A DNA stretch of 64,000 bases from an uncultured Acidimicrobiales bacterium (GCA_938002965.1 CALKZY010000028.1:124001-188000), one strand, 5' to 3'; numbered from the stretch's first letter, positions 50,080 to 58,968 are shown. Translations and numbers: made by a program. The notes: generated by a model not told the origin, from the letters alone.

Positions 50080-51342
50080 ATGGCCATTGACTTTACGCTG
50101 AGCCCCGAACTGGAACAACTGCGAGGTCGGGTACGAGCGTTTGTAACTAATGTGATCCGGCCGGTTGAGCACCGGATCGAGGCCTCCGGCGAACATGAGG
50201 GGGCCGAGCCGCTCACCGGTCGGGACCGCATCACCGAGTTGATCGAGCTGCGACGCCAGGCTCAAGAGGCCGACATTTGGCTGCCGCACATGCCAACAGA
50301 GTGGGGAGGCATGGGGCTCGGCCACGTCGACCTGGCCATGGTCCAGGCCGAAGCCGCCCGCTCCTACTACGGCCCGTGGGTGTTCAACTGTCAGGCACCT
50401 GATGAGGGCAACATGCACACCTTGTTGCACTGGGCCACCCCGGAGCAGGCCGACAACTATTTGAAGCCACTATGCGAGGGGCGGACGTGGTCGTGTTTTG
50501 CCATGACCGAACCGGAAGTCGCCGGCTCGGACCCGACGCTGATTCAGACCAGCGCCTACCCCGACGGCGAGGAATGGGTCATCAACGGCCACAAGTGGTT
50601 CATCTCCAATGCCCATCGGGCCAGTTTCGCCATCCTCATCGCCCGTACCGAAGACGATCCCGATCTGCCTCAGGCGGCCAACACCGCATTCATCGTGGAC
50701 ATCCCGTCCGACGGTTGGAACGAGGTTCGCCAGATCGAAACCATGCACGGCAGTACCGGTCATTCAGAGATTGTGATCGAAGATCTCCGGGTCCATGAGA
50801 GCCAGATGTTGGGCGGGCGAGGTCAGGGCCACCTGTTGGGCCAGTATCGATTGGGCCCGGCTCGACTGGCTCATTGCATGCGCTGGATCGCCCAGGCCGA
50901 GATGGCGTTGGAGATGATGGTCGACCGGTCGCTTAACCGCTACGCCCACGGTTCGCTCCTGGCCGAGAAACAGGGCATCCAGTGGATGATCGCTGACTCC
51001 ACCATGGAGCTGTACCAGTCGAAACTGATGGTGCTGCACGCCGCATCCAAGATCGACGCCGCGGCAACCGATGATTCCGTGAGCTTCAAGTCCGAGGTGT
51101 CGATGGCCAAACACTTTGTGGCCAACGCTTTGAACCGGATCATCGACCGGTCGATCCAGGTCCACGGTGCTCTCGGCTACTCAACCGACACTCCCCTGGC
51201 TCACATGTACCAGCACGCCCGTTGGGCTCGGTTCGCCGACGGGGCTGACGAGGTCCACCAGATGCGAATCGCTCAGCGAACCATTGCCGCCTACTCCGAT
51301 CACGGTTCCACCCGAAGCGCCACCGGCGACCTACCGATTTGA
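50080..51342 (+). CDS. Acyl-CoA dehydrogenase (ACAD10/11-like)
   Basis: 420 residues. FAD/acyl-CoA dehydrogenase signatures: WSCFAMTEPEVAGSDPTLIQ, WVINGHKWFISNAHRASFA, then QVHGALGYSTDTPLAHMYQH and ARWARFADGADEVHQMRIAQ. The C-terminal DGADEVH is typical of the ACAD10/11 branch, in which an arginine/aspartate-rich end replaces the usual motif. It is coupled to an APH-like kinase gene, which in eukaryotic ACAD10/11 is fused to it. Expected role: alpha,beta-dehydrogenation of an acyl-CoA or processing of a phosphorylated 4-hydroxyacyl-CoA. Confidence 0.92.
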   Translation: MAIDFTLSPELEQLRGRVRAFVTNVIRPVEHRIEASGEHEGAEPLTGRDRITELIELRRQAQEADIWLPHMPTEWGGMGLGHVDLAMVQAEAARSYYGPWVFNCQAPDEGNMHTLLHWATPEQADNYLKPLCEGRTWSCFAMTEPEVAGSDPTLIQTSAYPDGEEWVINGHKWFISNAHRASFAILIARTEDDPDLPQAANTAFIVDIPSDGWNEVRQIETMHGSTGHSEIVIEDLRVHESQMLGGRGQGHLLGQYRLGPARLAHCMRWIAQAEMALEMMVDRSLNRYAHGSLLAEKQGIQWMIADSTMELYQSKLMVLHAASKIDAAATDDSVSFKSEVSMAKHFVANALNRIIDRSIQVHGALGYSTDTPLAHMYQHARWARFADGADEVHQMRIAQRTIAAYSDHGSTRSATGDLPI

Positions 51343-52451
51343 TGGAAGCGATTCCAGAACCCGGTATTCCGGGCGTCGATTTCGCATTGCTGGCGGCGTG
51401 GATGGACGAGCGCTCCCTCGGGGCAGGACCGATCACCGGCGTCGAGCAGTTGGAGGGCGGGACGCAGAACGTCCTTGTTCGGTTCGATAGAGACGAGCGA
51501 AGCTACGTGTTGCGGCGACCCCCGATCAACAAACGCAAGAACTCCGACGAGACAATGCGCCGCGAGGCCCGAGTACTGGGCGCTCTGTCCGGGTCCGGCG
51601 TACCTCACCCAGGACTGATCGCCGCCGAGAGCGACGAGTCGATTATCGGTGCGGCCTTCTACTTGATGGAACCGGTCAACGGATTCACACCGACCATAGG
51701 TATGCCCGCCTTCCACGCCTCCGACCCGGCGGTCCGACGCGAGATGGGTTTCGCTTTCGTTGATGCCGCGGCCGCCCTTGGCCGGGTTGACCATGTGACC
51801 GCCGGGCTGGGTGACTTCGGACGACCCGATGGCTACCTGGAGCGTCAGGTTCCACGTTGGCGGGCTTACCTGGAGTCGTTTGGCGATATCGGTGGACCGT
51901 GGAAACCAAACCTGCCCGGTGTCGACGAGATCGGGCGATGGCTGGAGGAGCATCGGCCCTCGTCATTCAAACCCGGCATCTTGCACGGTGACTTTCATCT
52001 GGGCAACGTGATGTTCCGATACGACAGCTCGGCGCTGGCCGCAGTGGTCGATTGGGAGCTGGCCACGATCGGCGATCCGCTGTTGGATTTGGGTGTCATC
52101 GCCGCCTTTTGGCCGGACGCCGACGCCGCGTCAACTAGCGCCTCTGATGCCGCGTCCAACGCCGAACCGAACACCCCAGGTGACGCCAATCAGTCGCTGA
52201 TCGCAGTGGAGCCGTGGGATGGCTTCCCCACCACCGACGAGTTAGTCGAACGCTACGCCCAAAACTCGGATCGAGACGTCGAGCGAGTCAACTGGTACAC
52301 GGTGCTGGCCTGCTACAAGACCGGCATTGTGCTGGAAGGAACCTATGCCAGGGCGCAGGCCGGCAAAGCACCGATGGAAACCGGTGAAGCCCTTCACGCA
52401 ACCACGCTGAATTTGTTGGCCCGAGGTCGGGCCGTAATGGAAAGGACCTGA
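51342..52451 (+). CDS. APH-family kinase, ACAD10/11-N-domain-like
   Basis: 369 residues from ATG 51342, which overlaps the dehydrogenase stop by 1 bp. ATP-binding: QLEGGTQNVLVRF, then YVLRRPP with an invariant-type arginine/lysine and the helix RREARVLGALSG. Catalytic loop ILHGDFHLGNVMFR and magnesium site VVDWELATIGDPLLDLG. In mammals the same domain phosphorylates 4-hydroxyacyl-CoA, and in Pseudomonas LvaA does so for 4-hydroxyvaleryl-CoA; the pairing here supports that role by inference. A Ser/Ala/Asn-rich loop (about 260-285) is an insertion. Confidence 0.85.
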   Translation: MEAIPEPGIPGVDFALLAAWMDERSLGAGPITGVEQLEGGTQNVLVRFDRDERSYVLRRPPINKRKNSDETMRREARVLGALSGSGVPHPGLIAAESDESIIGAAFYLMEPVNGFTPTIGMPAFHASDPAVRREMGFAFVDAAAALGRVDHVTAGLGDFGRPDGYLERQVPRWRAYLESFGDIGGPWKPNLPGVDEIGRWLEEHRPSSFKPGILHGDFHLGNVMFRYDSSALAAVVDWELATIGDPLLDLGVIAAFWPDADAASTSASDAASNAEPNTPGDANQSLIAVEPWDGFPTTDELVERYAQNSDRDVERVNWYTVLACYKTGIVLEGTYARAQAGKAPMETGEALHATTLNLLARGRAVMERT

Positions 52452-52453
52452 CT

Positions 52454-53239
52454 GTGGCCGAGGATCTATTCGACATGACCAACAAAGTGGTGGTCATCAC
52501 CGGTGGTAGCCGTGGGCTCGGCCGGGAGATGGCCCACGCCTTCGCCAGCCGCGGCGCCAAGGTGGCTATCGCCAGCCGAAAGGCCGAGGCCTGTGAACAG
52601 ATCGCAGCCGAACTGGCTGACAGCACCGACGGTGAAGTCATCGGTCTGGGTTTGCACGTCGGACGGTGGGATCAAATCGAGCCGTTCGTAGCCGAGGTCA
52701 CCGAACGGCTCGGCCCAATCGACGTGCTGGTCAACAACGCCGGAAGCTCACCGCTCTACGAGTCGCTACCAGAGGTTTCTGAGAAGCTGTTCGATTCGGT
52801 TATGGGGGTCAACCTCAAAGGCCCCTTCCGACTCAGCGCGCTGGTAGCCCAGCAGATGACGGAGCGGGCGGTGGAGGGCGGCCCGACCGGAAGCATCATC
52901 AACGTCTCGTCGATCTCTTCGACCGAACCAAGCGCCGCCGAGGTCCCCTACGCCCTGGCCAAGTCCGGGCTCAACACGCTGACAGTGGCCATGGCCCATA
53001 TGTACGGGCCAGATGTCCGGGTCAACGCCATCATGCCTGGACCGTTCCTGACCGACATCAGCCAAGCATGGGACATGGAAGCCTTCAACAAGATGGCCCG
53101 GAGCCGCATCCCGCTTCAACGCGGTGGCCGACCCGATGAGATCGTGGGCGCCGCCCTCTACTTGGCGTCCGACGCGTCCACCTACACCACTGGATCAATC
53201 ATCAAGGTTGACGGTGGCACGACCTGGTCTCCGGCTTAG
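52454..53239 (+). CDS. Short-chain dehydrogenase/reductase
   Basis: 261 residues from GTG 52454, two bases after the kinase stop. Classical SDR: cofactor motif VVVITGGSRGLGREMA, NNAG (VLVNNAGSSP), active-site serine in INVSSISSTEPSA, YALAKSG with Tyr and Lys four apart, and the C-terminal TTGSIIKVDGGTTWSPA. It is the third gene of the operon, so it likely oxidises or reduces a hydroxyacyl intermediate. A decayed copy of its 3' end lies near 54550. Confidence 0.92.
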   Translation: MAEDLFDMTNKVVVITGGSRGLGREMAHAFASRGAKVAIASRKAEACEQIAAELADSTDGEVIGLGLHVGRWDQIEPFVAEVTERLGPIDVLVNNAGSSPLYESLPEVSEKLFDSVMGVNLKGPFRLSALVAQQMTERAVEGGPTGSIINVSSISSTEPSAAEVPYALAKSGLNTLTVAMAHMYGPDVRVNAIMPGPFLTDISQAWDMEAFNKMARSRIPLQRGGRPDEIVGAALYLASDASTYTTGSIIKVDGGTTWSPA

Positions 53240-53240
53240 C

Positions 53241-54041
53241 TCACCCAGCAAGCAGCTGCGTCCACCGGTCGGCTGATACTGGATCGGCGGGAAAGAACGT
53301 CTCCAACCGCAAACCGGCCACGGTGATGTCGGTTGGGCTTTCGATGGAAGCCAGGCAGGAGAACATCGACAGCTCACCGACCGGTGTATCGAACCGGACG
53401 GTGGCCACCAGACCCCGATGAATGGGAACCCCGGCTTGAGGGAACGAAGCCATCGAGCGCACCTCGGCCACAAGTGCGCGCAGGGACTCGTCGGCCGGTC
53501 GAGCCTCAAGCTCGGCGGCCAGACGCCACAACAACATCGGCTCCACCTCGGCCCGGTTGGTGATGTGTGCTCCCAGGCCCTCGGGGTGAAAGATCCCGTA
53601 CATGACATTGAGCTGATGGTTGAACAACGGCGGGTCGGGTGCCATCAACGCAGTGAAGGTGAGAGCGGCATCGTTGGCCATCACCAGATTCCAGGCGCCG
53701 TCGACGACGATGGCCATGTTGGGCTGATGGGCCTCCAGCATGAAGGCAAGAGCTTCACCGACCTCGGCCAGGTCGTCGGCCGGGGCCGAGGAGAATTCGG
53801 GGGCCAGACCAGCCGTCACCAGCAGTCGGTTGCGCTCGGCTAGCGGCACTCGCAACACCCGACTCAGGTGCAGCACCATCTCGCGGCTCGGTTGGGCTCG
53901 ACCATTCTCCAGGAAACTGATGTGGCGCTGCGAGACGTCAGCCGTCGAAGCCAGGCGCAGCTGGCTGACCCCCCGTTCGGTGCGCCACCGGCGAAGCTCG
54001 GTACCAAAGGTCATGCGCTCATTGATAGTCGAGCTCGTCAC
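53241..54041 (-). CDS. XRE-family regulator with MmyB-like ligand-binding domain
   Basis: 266 residues from GTG 54041. Helix-turn-helix at about 13-70: TELRRWRTERGVSQLRLAST and VSQRHISFLENGRAQPSREM. The rest is the PAS-like MmyB-type domain (AFMLEAHQPNMAIVVDGAWN, LVMANDAALTFTALM, and VATVRFDTPVGELSMFSCLA). The family binds fatty-acid-like ligands. It is coupled to the membrane protein upstream by a 4-bp overlap and converges on the SDR gene with 1 bp between stops. Confidence 0.88.
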   Translation of the reverse strand: MTSSTINERMTFGTELRRWRTERGVSQLRLASTADVSQRHISFLENGRAQPSREMVLHLSRVLRVPLAERNRLLVTAGLAPEFSSAPADDLAEVGEALAFMLEAHQPNMAIVVDGAWNLVMANDAALTFTALMAPDPPLFNHQLNVMYGIFHPEGLGAHITNRAEVEPMLLWRLAAELEARPADESLRALVAEVRSMASFPQAGVPIHRGLVATVRFDTPVGELSMFSCLASIESPTDITVAGLRLETFFPADPVSADRWTQLLAG

Positions 54042-54424
54042 TCGAATCCGAGTTTCGACCGGGTGTACAGCTGGGCCAGAGCGAAGTCCAACACAAGAGC
54101 GGCTACCAGAGCTGCCGCTATCGCTCCGGCGGTGGTGAACAGGCCAAGGGCGATAGTCACCGCCGACGCAGCCACCCAGCCAAGATCTCCGATGGAGATA
54201 AGCAGCGCTTCTCGACGGGCTTTGCCGATTTCCTGCATCGAGGTAAAGGCCACGAACGCAGCGAACACCACCAACCCGGCGGCAATCAGGCGAACAAGCA
54301 GAGCGTTGCCGGCGCCAAGAAATTCGACGGCCTCGCCGGCGAAGACTAGCCCAGCCAGACCGAAGGCGCCGGAGGAGACAGCGTTGACTCGTAGTGCAAT
54401 GCGAAGAAGTCGTTGATAGTCCAT
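54038..54424 (-). CDS. Four-helix membrane protein (DoxX-like size), unknown
   Basis: 128 residues from ATG 54424. Four hydrophobic segments: AVSSGAFGLAGLVFAGEAVE, ALLVRLIAAGLVVFAAFVAF, LISIGDLGWVAASAVTIALG and AGAIAAALVAALVLDFALAQ. No family motif that I can name. It precedes the XRE regulator on the same strand and shares 4 bp with it, so the regulator and membrane protein form a coupled pair. Confidence 0.65.
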   Translation of the reverse strand: MDYQRLLRIALRVNAVSSGAFGLAGLVFAGEAVEFLGAGNALLVRLIAAGLVVFAAFVAFTSMQEIGKARREALLISIGDLGWVAASAVTIALGLFTTAGAIAAALVAALVLDFALAQLYTRSKLGFE

Positions 54425-54549
54425 AGTTGGATTGTCAACCACCGAGGTCATTCAGACGATGACCTGACAGGTAATGGCCAAGATCAGGTAGCGGGCAGGT
54501 CGACAGCCTAAACCAGGTTGTCGACCAACCAGTGGGGGACGTCGCTGGT

Positions 54550-54693
54550 CCGCTCCAACTCTTTGGCGCACCAGTCGGCGGACAACCCGACGAAATCGTG
54601 GGCGCCGCCCTGTACCTCGCGTCGGATGCTGCTAGCTACACCACCGGCTCCGTTATCAAAGTTGACGGTGGCTGCACCTGGGCTCCGGCCTGA
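54550..54693 (+). pseudogene. Relic of an SDR gene (C-terminal end only)
   Basis: The plus-strand frame ending with TGA at 54691-54693 reads [40 protein letters not shown] and GCTWAPA. This matches the end of the intact SDR at 52454-53239 ([42 protein letters not shown]) at nearly every position, but no N-terminal or catalytic part precedes it. It is a truncated paralogue, left by duplication or insertion and separated from the intact gene by the XRE/membrane pair. Confidence 0.85.
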
Positions 54694-55311
54694 TCACTCT
54701 CCGTCGCCGCTCATCGTCTTGCATGTCTCCAGCGCTGCACTGAACTCGGGGTCGTCGACCGGGATCTTGAAGTCCAAGTCGTCGAGCGGAGCATCGAATC
54801 CTTGATCGGCCAGGCACGTCTGGAGTTCCTCGGTGAGTATGATCTTCTCGCCTGACCCTGACCCTGCCGCTGGAGCCTGGGCACCGGCGAAGAAGTCGTC
54901 CAATATCGGATCGCATGTAGCACTTGCCTCGTCCGCCACATCACCCATCTCGGCAATTGCTGCAGCCGCTGCATCCCCGTCGACCGCCACCGGTATCTCG
55001 ACACCGTTCTCCGCCATGCACGCCGCAAAGGCCTCAACTGCTTCACGCACCTCCGGGGCATCCAAGTCGGGCACACCGCCACCACCCCCGTCAGACCCCT
55101 CGTCGCCGCGGGCCGCTGCTGACACCGCGGACTGGGCACCTTCGTCGGCACACGCTCCAGCGAGCAGGACGAGGCCGACTATGATCACCGCGCGCCCAAG
55201 TATGGTTCGTCCGAACCTTGTGGCCTCGATGACCGCAACGTTCTCGACCGTTGAGACTCGTGATCCATTGGTTCCAGTGGCTCGGGAAACGACAGTCAGT
55301 TCATCAGTCAT
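54694..55311 (-). CDS. Putative lipoprotein, unknown
   Basis: 205 residues from ATG 55311. A long N-terminal cytosolic stretch leads to a signal anchor with lipobox LLAGAC (AVIIVGLVLLAGACADEG, about 40-57). The mature part is Asp/Glu/Ala/Gly-rich with four to five cysteines (EAFAACMAENG, ATCDPILDDF, LQTCLADQGF, ALETCKTM), suggesting two disulfide-linked repeats of similar size: EAFAACMAENGVEIPV and EELQTCLADQGFDAPL look like copies of one motif. It is divergent from the ECF sigma gene, so possibly co-regulated. Confidence 0.65.
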   Translation of the reverse strand: MTDELTVVSRATGTNGSRVSTVENVAVIEATRFGRTILGRAVIIVGLVLLAGACADEGAQSAVSAAARGDEGSDGGGGGVPDLDAPEVREAVEAFAACMAENGVEIPVAVDGDAAAAAIAEMGDVADEASATCDPILDDFFAGAQAPAAGSGSGEKIILTEELQTCLADQGFDAPLDDLDFKIPVDDPEFSAALETCKTMSGDGE

Positions 55312-55419
55312 ACGGCTGAAGTTACAGGCAAAACCGGTCCTCAACTCGTCACAGAAGAAAGACAGAAATTTCGTGTGATTTTGTGAAAGGTCAAGGCGAA
55401 AACCGACAGGTACTGGGTG

Positions 55420-56040
55420 ATGATGTCTGCGAAACAACACGATTCTGACGGTGCTCGCCTCGGGTCGCGCACCGATCCACAGGCTGATCAATCGGCTCGT
55501 ACAGATCGCGTAGAACGGTTCAAGGTCATCTACGACGATACGTATGACGACCTCTGGAAGTACTGCGTGAGGCGATCCCCGACTCCCCACGAGGCAGAAG
55601 ATGCACTCGGCCAAGTGTTTGCAGTGGCCTGGCGCCGCCTGGATGACATTCCGACCGGCGATGGTACGAGACCCTGGCTTTTTGGGGTTGCCCGCAACCA
55701 ATTGCGGTCATCTCGGCGTCGCCGGCTTCGTATCACTGAAACCATCGAACGGTTGCGAAGTACTCGGCCGGCCGTGGTCAATCACTTCAACGCCCCCTCG
55801 GATGGATCTGAGATACGACAAGCGCTGGACGCTCTTTCCGATGCCGACAGAGAAGTGCTGCGACTGATTGCCTGGGAAGAGCTGAGCCACGCTGAGGCCG
55901 CCGCGGTGTTGGGTTGCAGCGAGAACGCCGTAGCCATCCGAGTACATCGAGCCCGAGACCGATTCAAAAAAGAACTGGCAAAGCTGAAAGGTTACGACCC
56001 CTCTGCGCAGGCTCAAGGTGAAGGAGATAGCGGAAAATGA
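55420..56040 (+). CDS. ECF RNA polymerase sigma factor
   Basis: 206 residues from ATG 55420 (GTG 55417 and ATG 55423 are equally possible). Region 2: FKVIYDDTYDDLWKYCVRRS, EAEDALGQVFAVAWRRLDDI, TRPWLFGVARNQLRSSRRRR. Region 4: IRQALDALSDADREVLRLIA and HAEAAAVLGCSENAVAIRVH. This is an ordinary ECF sigma of the SigK/RpoE-like type. The coupled downstream membrane protein (4-bp overlap) is its likely partner. Confidence 0.9.
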   Translation: MMSAKQHDSDGARLGSRTDPQADQSARTDRVERFKVIYDDTYDDLWKYCVRRSPTPHEAEDALGQVFAVAWRRLDDIPTGDGTRPWLFGVARNQLRSSRRRRLRITETIERLRSTRPAVVNHFNAPSDGSEIRQALDALSDADREVLRLIAWEELSHAEAAAVLGCSENAVAIRVHRARDRFKKELAKLKGYDPSAQAQGEGDSGK

Positions 56041-57107
56041 AACGCCACGACAGAGACACAGACAACAATGACACAGCTAGCAATGACACAGCTAGCAATG
56101 ACACAGCCGATGACGTTCTCAACCTGATCAAGTCAGCTGACCCTGCCGGCGATCCGTCCTCTCTCCTGATGCCAACGCGGGCTCGCACCGCTCTATTTGA
56201 GGAGATAACAATGACCAACACAGCACAACCTGTTCGGCCGCAGGCCGAAGTGGGGGCCGCCGAGCCAACACGCCAGCCACGACTGCCCCGCTTCTTGGTC
56301 CCGGCGGCTATGGCAGTAGCGGCAGTCGCCGTCATCGCCGGCGTAACCGTTAGCGGACCCGCCACGGCGACGGCCCAAGAGGCAGTCGCTCAGGCTGCAC
56401 AGGCGTTGGGATCGGTGACCTCCGGCAAGGTCGACGTGACCGTCACCGATGCTGATTTCACAAGCCGCGCCAACTATGTATTCAGCGATGGTGCCTTCGA
56501 CGCCTCGTTCGGCGGCGACGATATGGCCTGGGGCGAAGGTGCCGGGCAGATCATCAGAATCGACGACTCTGACTTCACATCGATCGGCTTTCTAAACGAG
56601 CCTGGCGAGTTCATACAATCAGCCGTCGGGGAAGTCATCGACGACGTCGACTACGAATCAGTCCTCAGCCTCAACGGTGAAGATGCGTTGGACCAGGCCC
56701 GGCTGCTACCAGTCATCGAAGCCGCTGACGACCTCGAGGAAGTGAGTTCTGATGACGGGTCTACGACCTTCGAGGGTTCCGTGCCTGCTGAGGTAATCGA
56801 AGACCTCGATCGCAGTGAGCTACCGGCTGGTTTCGCCGCAATCGTAACCTCCTCTGACTACGAGCCTGGCTTGACCCCACCAGAGTACGGGCCAGCTGGC
56901 CACGTCAAGCCGGCCGACCTTGGCGACACCGTGAGCTTCAACGTAACCGTCAGCGATGACGCTATCTCCAGCGTGACCCTGGAGATCCCGGGCTACACCC
57001 TGACCGTGGACTACCTGGAGTTGGGTCAACCCCAGGACGTTTCGGCACCGTCCAACACCATCACTGTTGACGAGGCCCAACAGCGCATGGCCGAACTCGA
57101 AGGCTAA
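56037..57107 (+). CDS. Membrane-anchored LolA/outer-envelope-like partner of ECF sigma
   Basis: 356 residues from ATG 56037, overlapping the sigma stop by 4 bp. The first 90 residues are cytosolic and charged, beginning with NDTAS repeats; one helix follows at about 83-101 (FLVPAAMAVAAVAVIAGVTV). The extracytoplasmic domain (about 120-350) has alternating strands (SGKVDVTVTDADFTSRANYV, VSFNVTVSDDAISSVTLEIP), reminiscent of lipoprotein-carrier (LolA/LppX-like) folds. An anti-sigma role is inferred from position and topology. Confidence 0.65.
   Translation: MKRHDRDTDNNDTASNDTASNDTADDVLNLIKSADPAGDPSSLLMPTRARTALFEEITMTNTAQPVRPQAEVGAAEPTRQPRLPRFLVPAAMAVAAVAVIAGVTVSGPATATAQEAVAQAAQALGSVTSGKVDVTVTDADFTSRANYVFSDGAFDASFGGDDMAWGEGAGQIIRIDDSDFTSIGFLNEPGEFIQSAVGEVIDDVDYESVLSLNGEDALDQARLLPVIEAADDLEEVSSDDGSTTFEGSVPAEVIEDLDRSELPAGFAAIVTSSDYEPGLTPPEYGPAGHVKPADLGDTVSFNVTVSDDAISSVTLEIPGYTLTVDYLELGQPQDVSAPSNTITVDEAQQRMAELEG
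56066..56110 (+). repeat. 15-bp tandem repeat encoding NDTAS
   Basis: CAATGACACAGCTAG occurs in full at 56066-56080 and 56081-56095 with a diverged third copy, giving NDTAS-NDTAS-NDTAD in the cytosolic tail of the sigma partner. Confidence 0.9.
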
Positions 57108-57112
57108 GAGTC

Positions 57113-57811
57113 TCAGCTATCCGACGACTGGACCAGCTCGTTCACCAACCACCGGTGAATTGAGCTGGTCCTTTCGAGTTCTCCAGCACACCAGTCGGCG
57201 AAGCGGGCCGTGGTGATGGACTTCGGGGTCTTGCGGATCCACCGAACCTGGAAGCCTTTGTGGCGTAGCAGGTCGGCCCGAGGGTGGTCCTCGGCAAACG
57301 GCTTTGGCACTCGTTTTAGCCCTTCACCCACCACGTCGGCCTTGGTGGCTTTCGCTAGAGCAGCCAGGTCAGCGGCGAACGACTCACCCTTCTTATCGAT
57401 GGCCTTCCGCCAGGCATCGACATTGCTAATGGCGATGCCGCTGGCGAACCCCACCCCGTCGATGGGATGCATGCGCACCCACAACTGGGCTGCCGCCTTC
57501 TTGTCCGGGCCCTCCCAGAACTTGAACATCAGATGGTCTTTGTAGGGCGAGGCATCGGGGTTGAAGCGAAGGTCGTTGTTAATGGGGGCGATCGAACCGT
57601 TGGTCTTGGGTTGGCCTTCGATGCCTCCGGAGATGCGGTCAGCCAATTGCTCAGCCAGGTCGACCACAAACGCTTTGGCATGAGGCACGACGTCGGTGTC
57701 GTACGTTTTGCGACTCTTGTCGAACCATGCTTTGTTCTTGGTTCCCAACGTGGTGAGGAAATCCAGCCCGTCCTGAGGGAAGCCGGTGAACTCGGTCGTG
57801 TCGCTGCTCAT
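57113..57811 (-). CDS. DUF2461 family protein
   Basis: 232 residues from ATG 57811. FTGFPQDGLDFLTTLGTKNK, then WFDKSRKTYDTDVVPHAKAF, INNDLRFNPDASPYKDHLMF and FASGIAISNVDAWRKAI match the DUF2461 family (TIGR02453). The function is not known; members are single-domain cytosolic proteins. It overlaps the TfoX-like gene by 4 bp and converges on the sigma partner gene with 5 bp between stops. Confidence 0.85.
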   Translation of the reverse strand: MSSDTTEFTGFPQDGLDFLTTLGTKNKAWFDKSRKTYDTDVVPHAKAFVVDLAEQLADRISGGIEGQPKTNGSIAPINNDLRFNPDASPYKDHLMFKFWEGPDKKAAAQLWVRMHPIDGVGFASGIAISNVDAWRKAIDKKGESFAADLAALAKATKADVVGEGLKRVPKPFAEDHPRADLLRHKGFQVRWIRKTPKSITTARFADWCAGELERTSSIHRWLVNELVQSSDS

Positions 57812-58158
57812 GAAACAAACTCCAGTCCTTCGGCCAACAGACCTGTCCACAACGTTTCATCCCGACGGGGAATCTGCACCCACTCTTTGAACACCTTCTT
57901 GGCTGGAGCGAATGCCAGTCCCTCACCCTGATCGATCAACTCGGCGACCCGCCCGGCTGGCAGCTTCAACACCAAGTCACCAGTGCGGTACTCGGGCATG
58001 GCCAGGAACTCTGCCCCTACCCGAATGCAGCGGCTGCGCATTAGCTCGCCTTCCTCCGCCTTGCCGGCAGCCAGCAACGGCTGGGCCACATCCCAGAACA
58101 GAGCGTCGTCCACTTCGCCGTCGGCCGCCAGGTCATCGGCACCATCGTTGGTCGTCAT
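57808..58158 (-). CDS. TfoX-N-terminal-domain-like small protein
   Basis: 116 residues. RCIRVGAEFLAMPEYRTGDL, VLKLPAGRVAELIDQGEGLA and KKVFKEWVQIPR resemble the TfoX/Sxy N-terminal domain (strands with the KLP-x-RV-x-EL segment). No DNA-binding motif is apparent. Gene coupling with the DUF2461 gene suggests a two-gene unit of unknown role. The name TfoX is a fold-level label and implies nothing about competence. Confidence 0.6.
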   Translation of the reverse strand: MTTNDGADDLAADGEVDDALFWDVAQPLLAAGKAEEGELMRSRCIRVGAEFLAMPEYRTGDLVLKLPAGRVAELIDQGEGLAFAPAKKVFKEWVQIPRRDETLWTGLLAEGLEFVS

Positions 58159-58224
58159 CTGACCATCTTTGCATGAACAGACCGGCGATTCACCGGGCTA
58201 CAGAAAAGCAACCACCGGGAACGA

Positions 58225-58968
58225 TCACGACGTTGCCGAGACTCGGGCCGCCCTCCACAGCCAAACAGCGGTGGCAGCAATGAAGATGCCGACTGTGATG
58301 ATCAGATGATCAGCCCCGCCGCCCAGCCCCAACCACGGTTCCTGGGAAGACCGAATTACATGAGTCAGCGGCATCCAGCCCGACACCGTCCGCATGCCCT
58401 CGGTGAGGGCCTCCGGTGGCGGGCCACCTCCAGCCAACAAGAACATCGGGAAGAACATGGTCAGTCCCAATCCCTGGGCGGCTCGGGCCGACGGATAGAG
58501 CATGCCCAGCGCGATACCAATGCTGATGAAGGCCAGCGTTCCAACGGCCAGGCCAAGCACCGTGCGCCCAACGTCAACCATCTCAGGCATACCGGAGCCC
58601 ATCAGGGCGGTGACGGTCAGTGAGGCAAAGCCCAACAACGCCATGGTTACACCGGTCATGAACTGCACGGCCGGAAACATCCACGAGGCGAAACCCGAGG
58701 TTCGGTAGCGACGCAGCACACCACGGTCCCGGTAGCCGGCAATGTGAGCTGGCAACATTATCAATCCGATGGCCGACAGGACGATGCCAAAGTAGGCCGA
58801 GGCGTAGTAGTGGCTTGGGTTCACAAACTCAAACCCGGAGTCGTCGGTTGCGGTGCCGAACACACCCGACAACACCAGCACGGTCACGATAGGAAAGCCG
58901 AACACAAACACCAGCACCTGTGGCTCGCGAACCAAAAGGCGTAGCTCGGTCAGATACATACGCCTCAT
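58225..58968 (-). CDS. ABC-2 type transporter permease
   Basis: 247 residues, six membrane helices (VLVFVFGFPIVTVLVLSGVF, YYASAYFGIVLSAIGLIMLP, FMTGVTMALLGFASLTVTAL, VLGLAVGTLAFISIGIALGM, LTMFFPMFLLAGG, LIITVGIFIAATAVWLWRAA). GYRDRGVLRRYRTSGFASWM is the conserved cytosolic loop of ABC-2 permeases. It pairs with the ATPase gene just upstream (4-bp overlap). The exported compound is unknown; the linked two-component system suggests an antibiotic- or lipid-related exporter. Confidence 0.9.
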   Translation of the reverse strand: MRRMYLTELRLLVREPQVLVFVFGFPIVTVLVLSGVFGTATDDSGFEFVNPSHYYASAYFGIVLSAIGLIMLPAHIAGYRDRGVLRRYRTSGFASWMFPAVQFMTGVTMALLGFASLTVTALMGSGMPEMVDVGRTVLGLAVGTLAFISIGIALGMLYPSARAAQGLGLTMFFPMFLLAGGGPPPEALTEGMRTVSGWMPLTHVIRSSQEPWLGLGGGADHLIITVGIFIAATAVWLWRAARVSATS

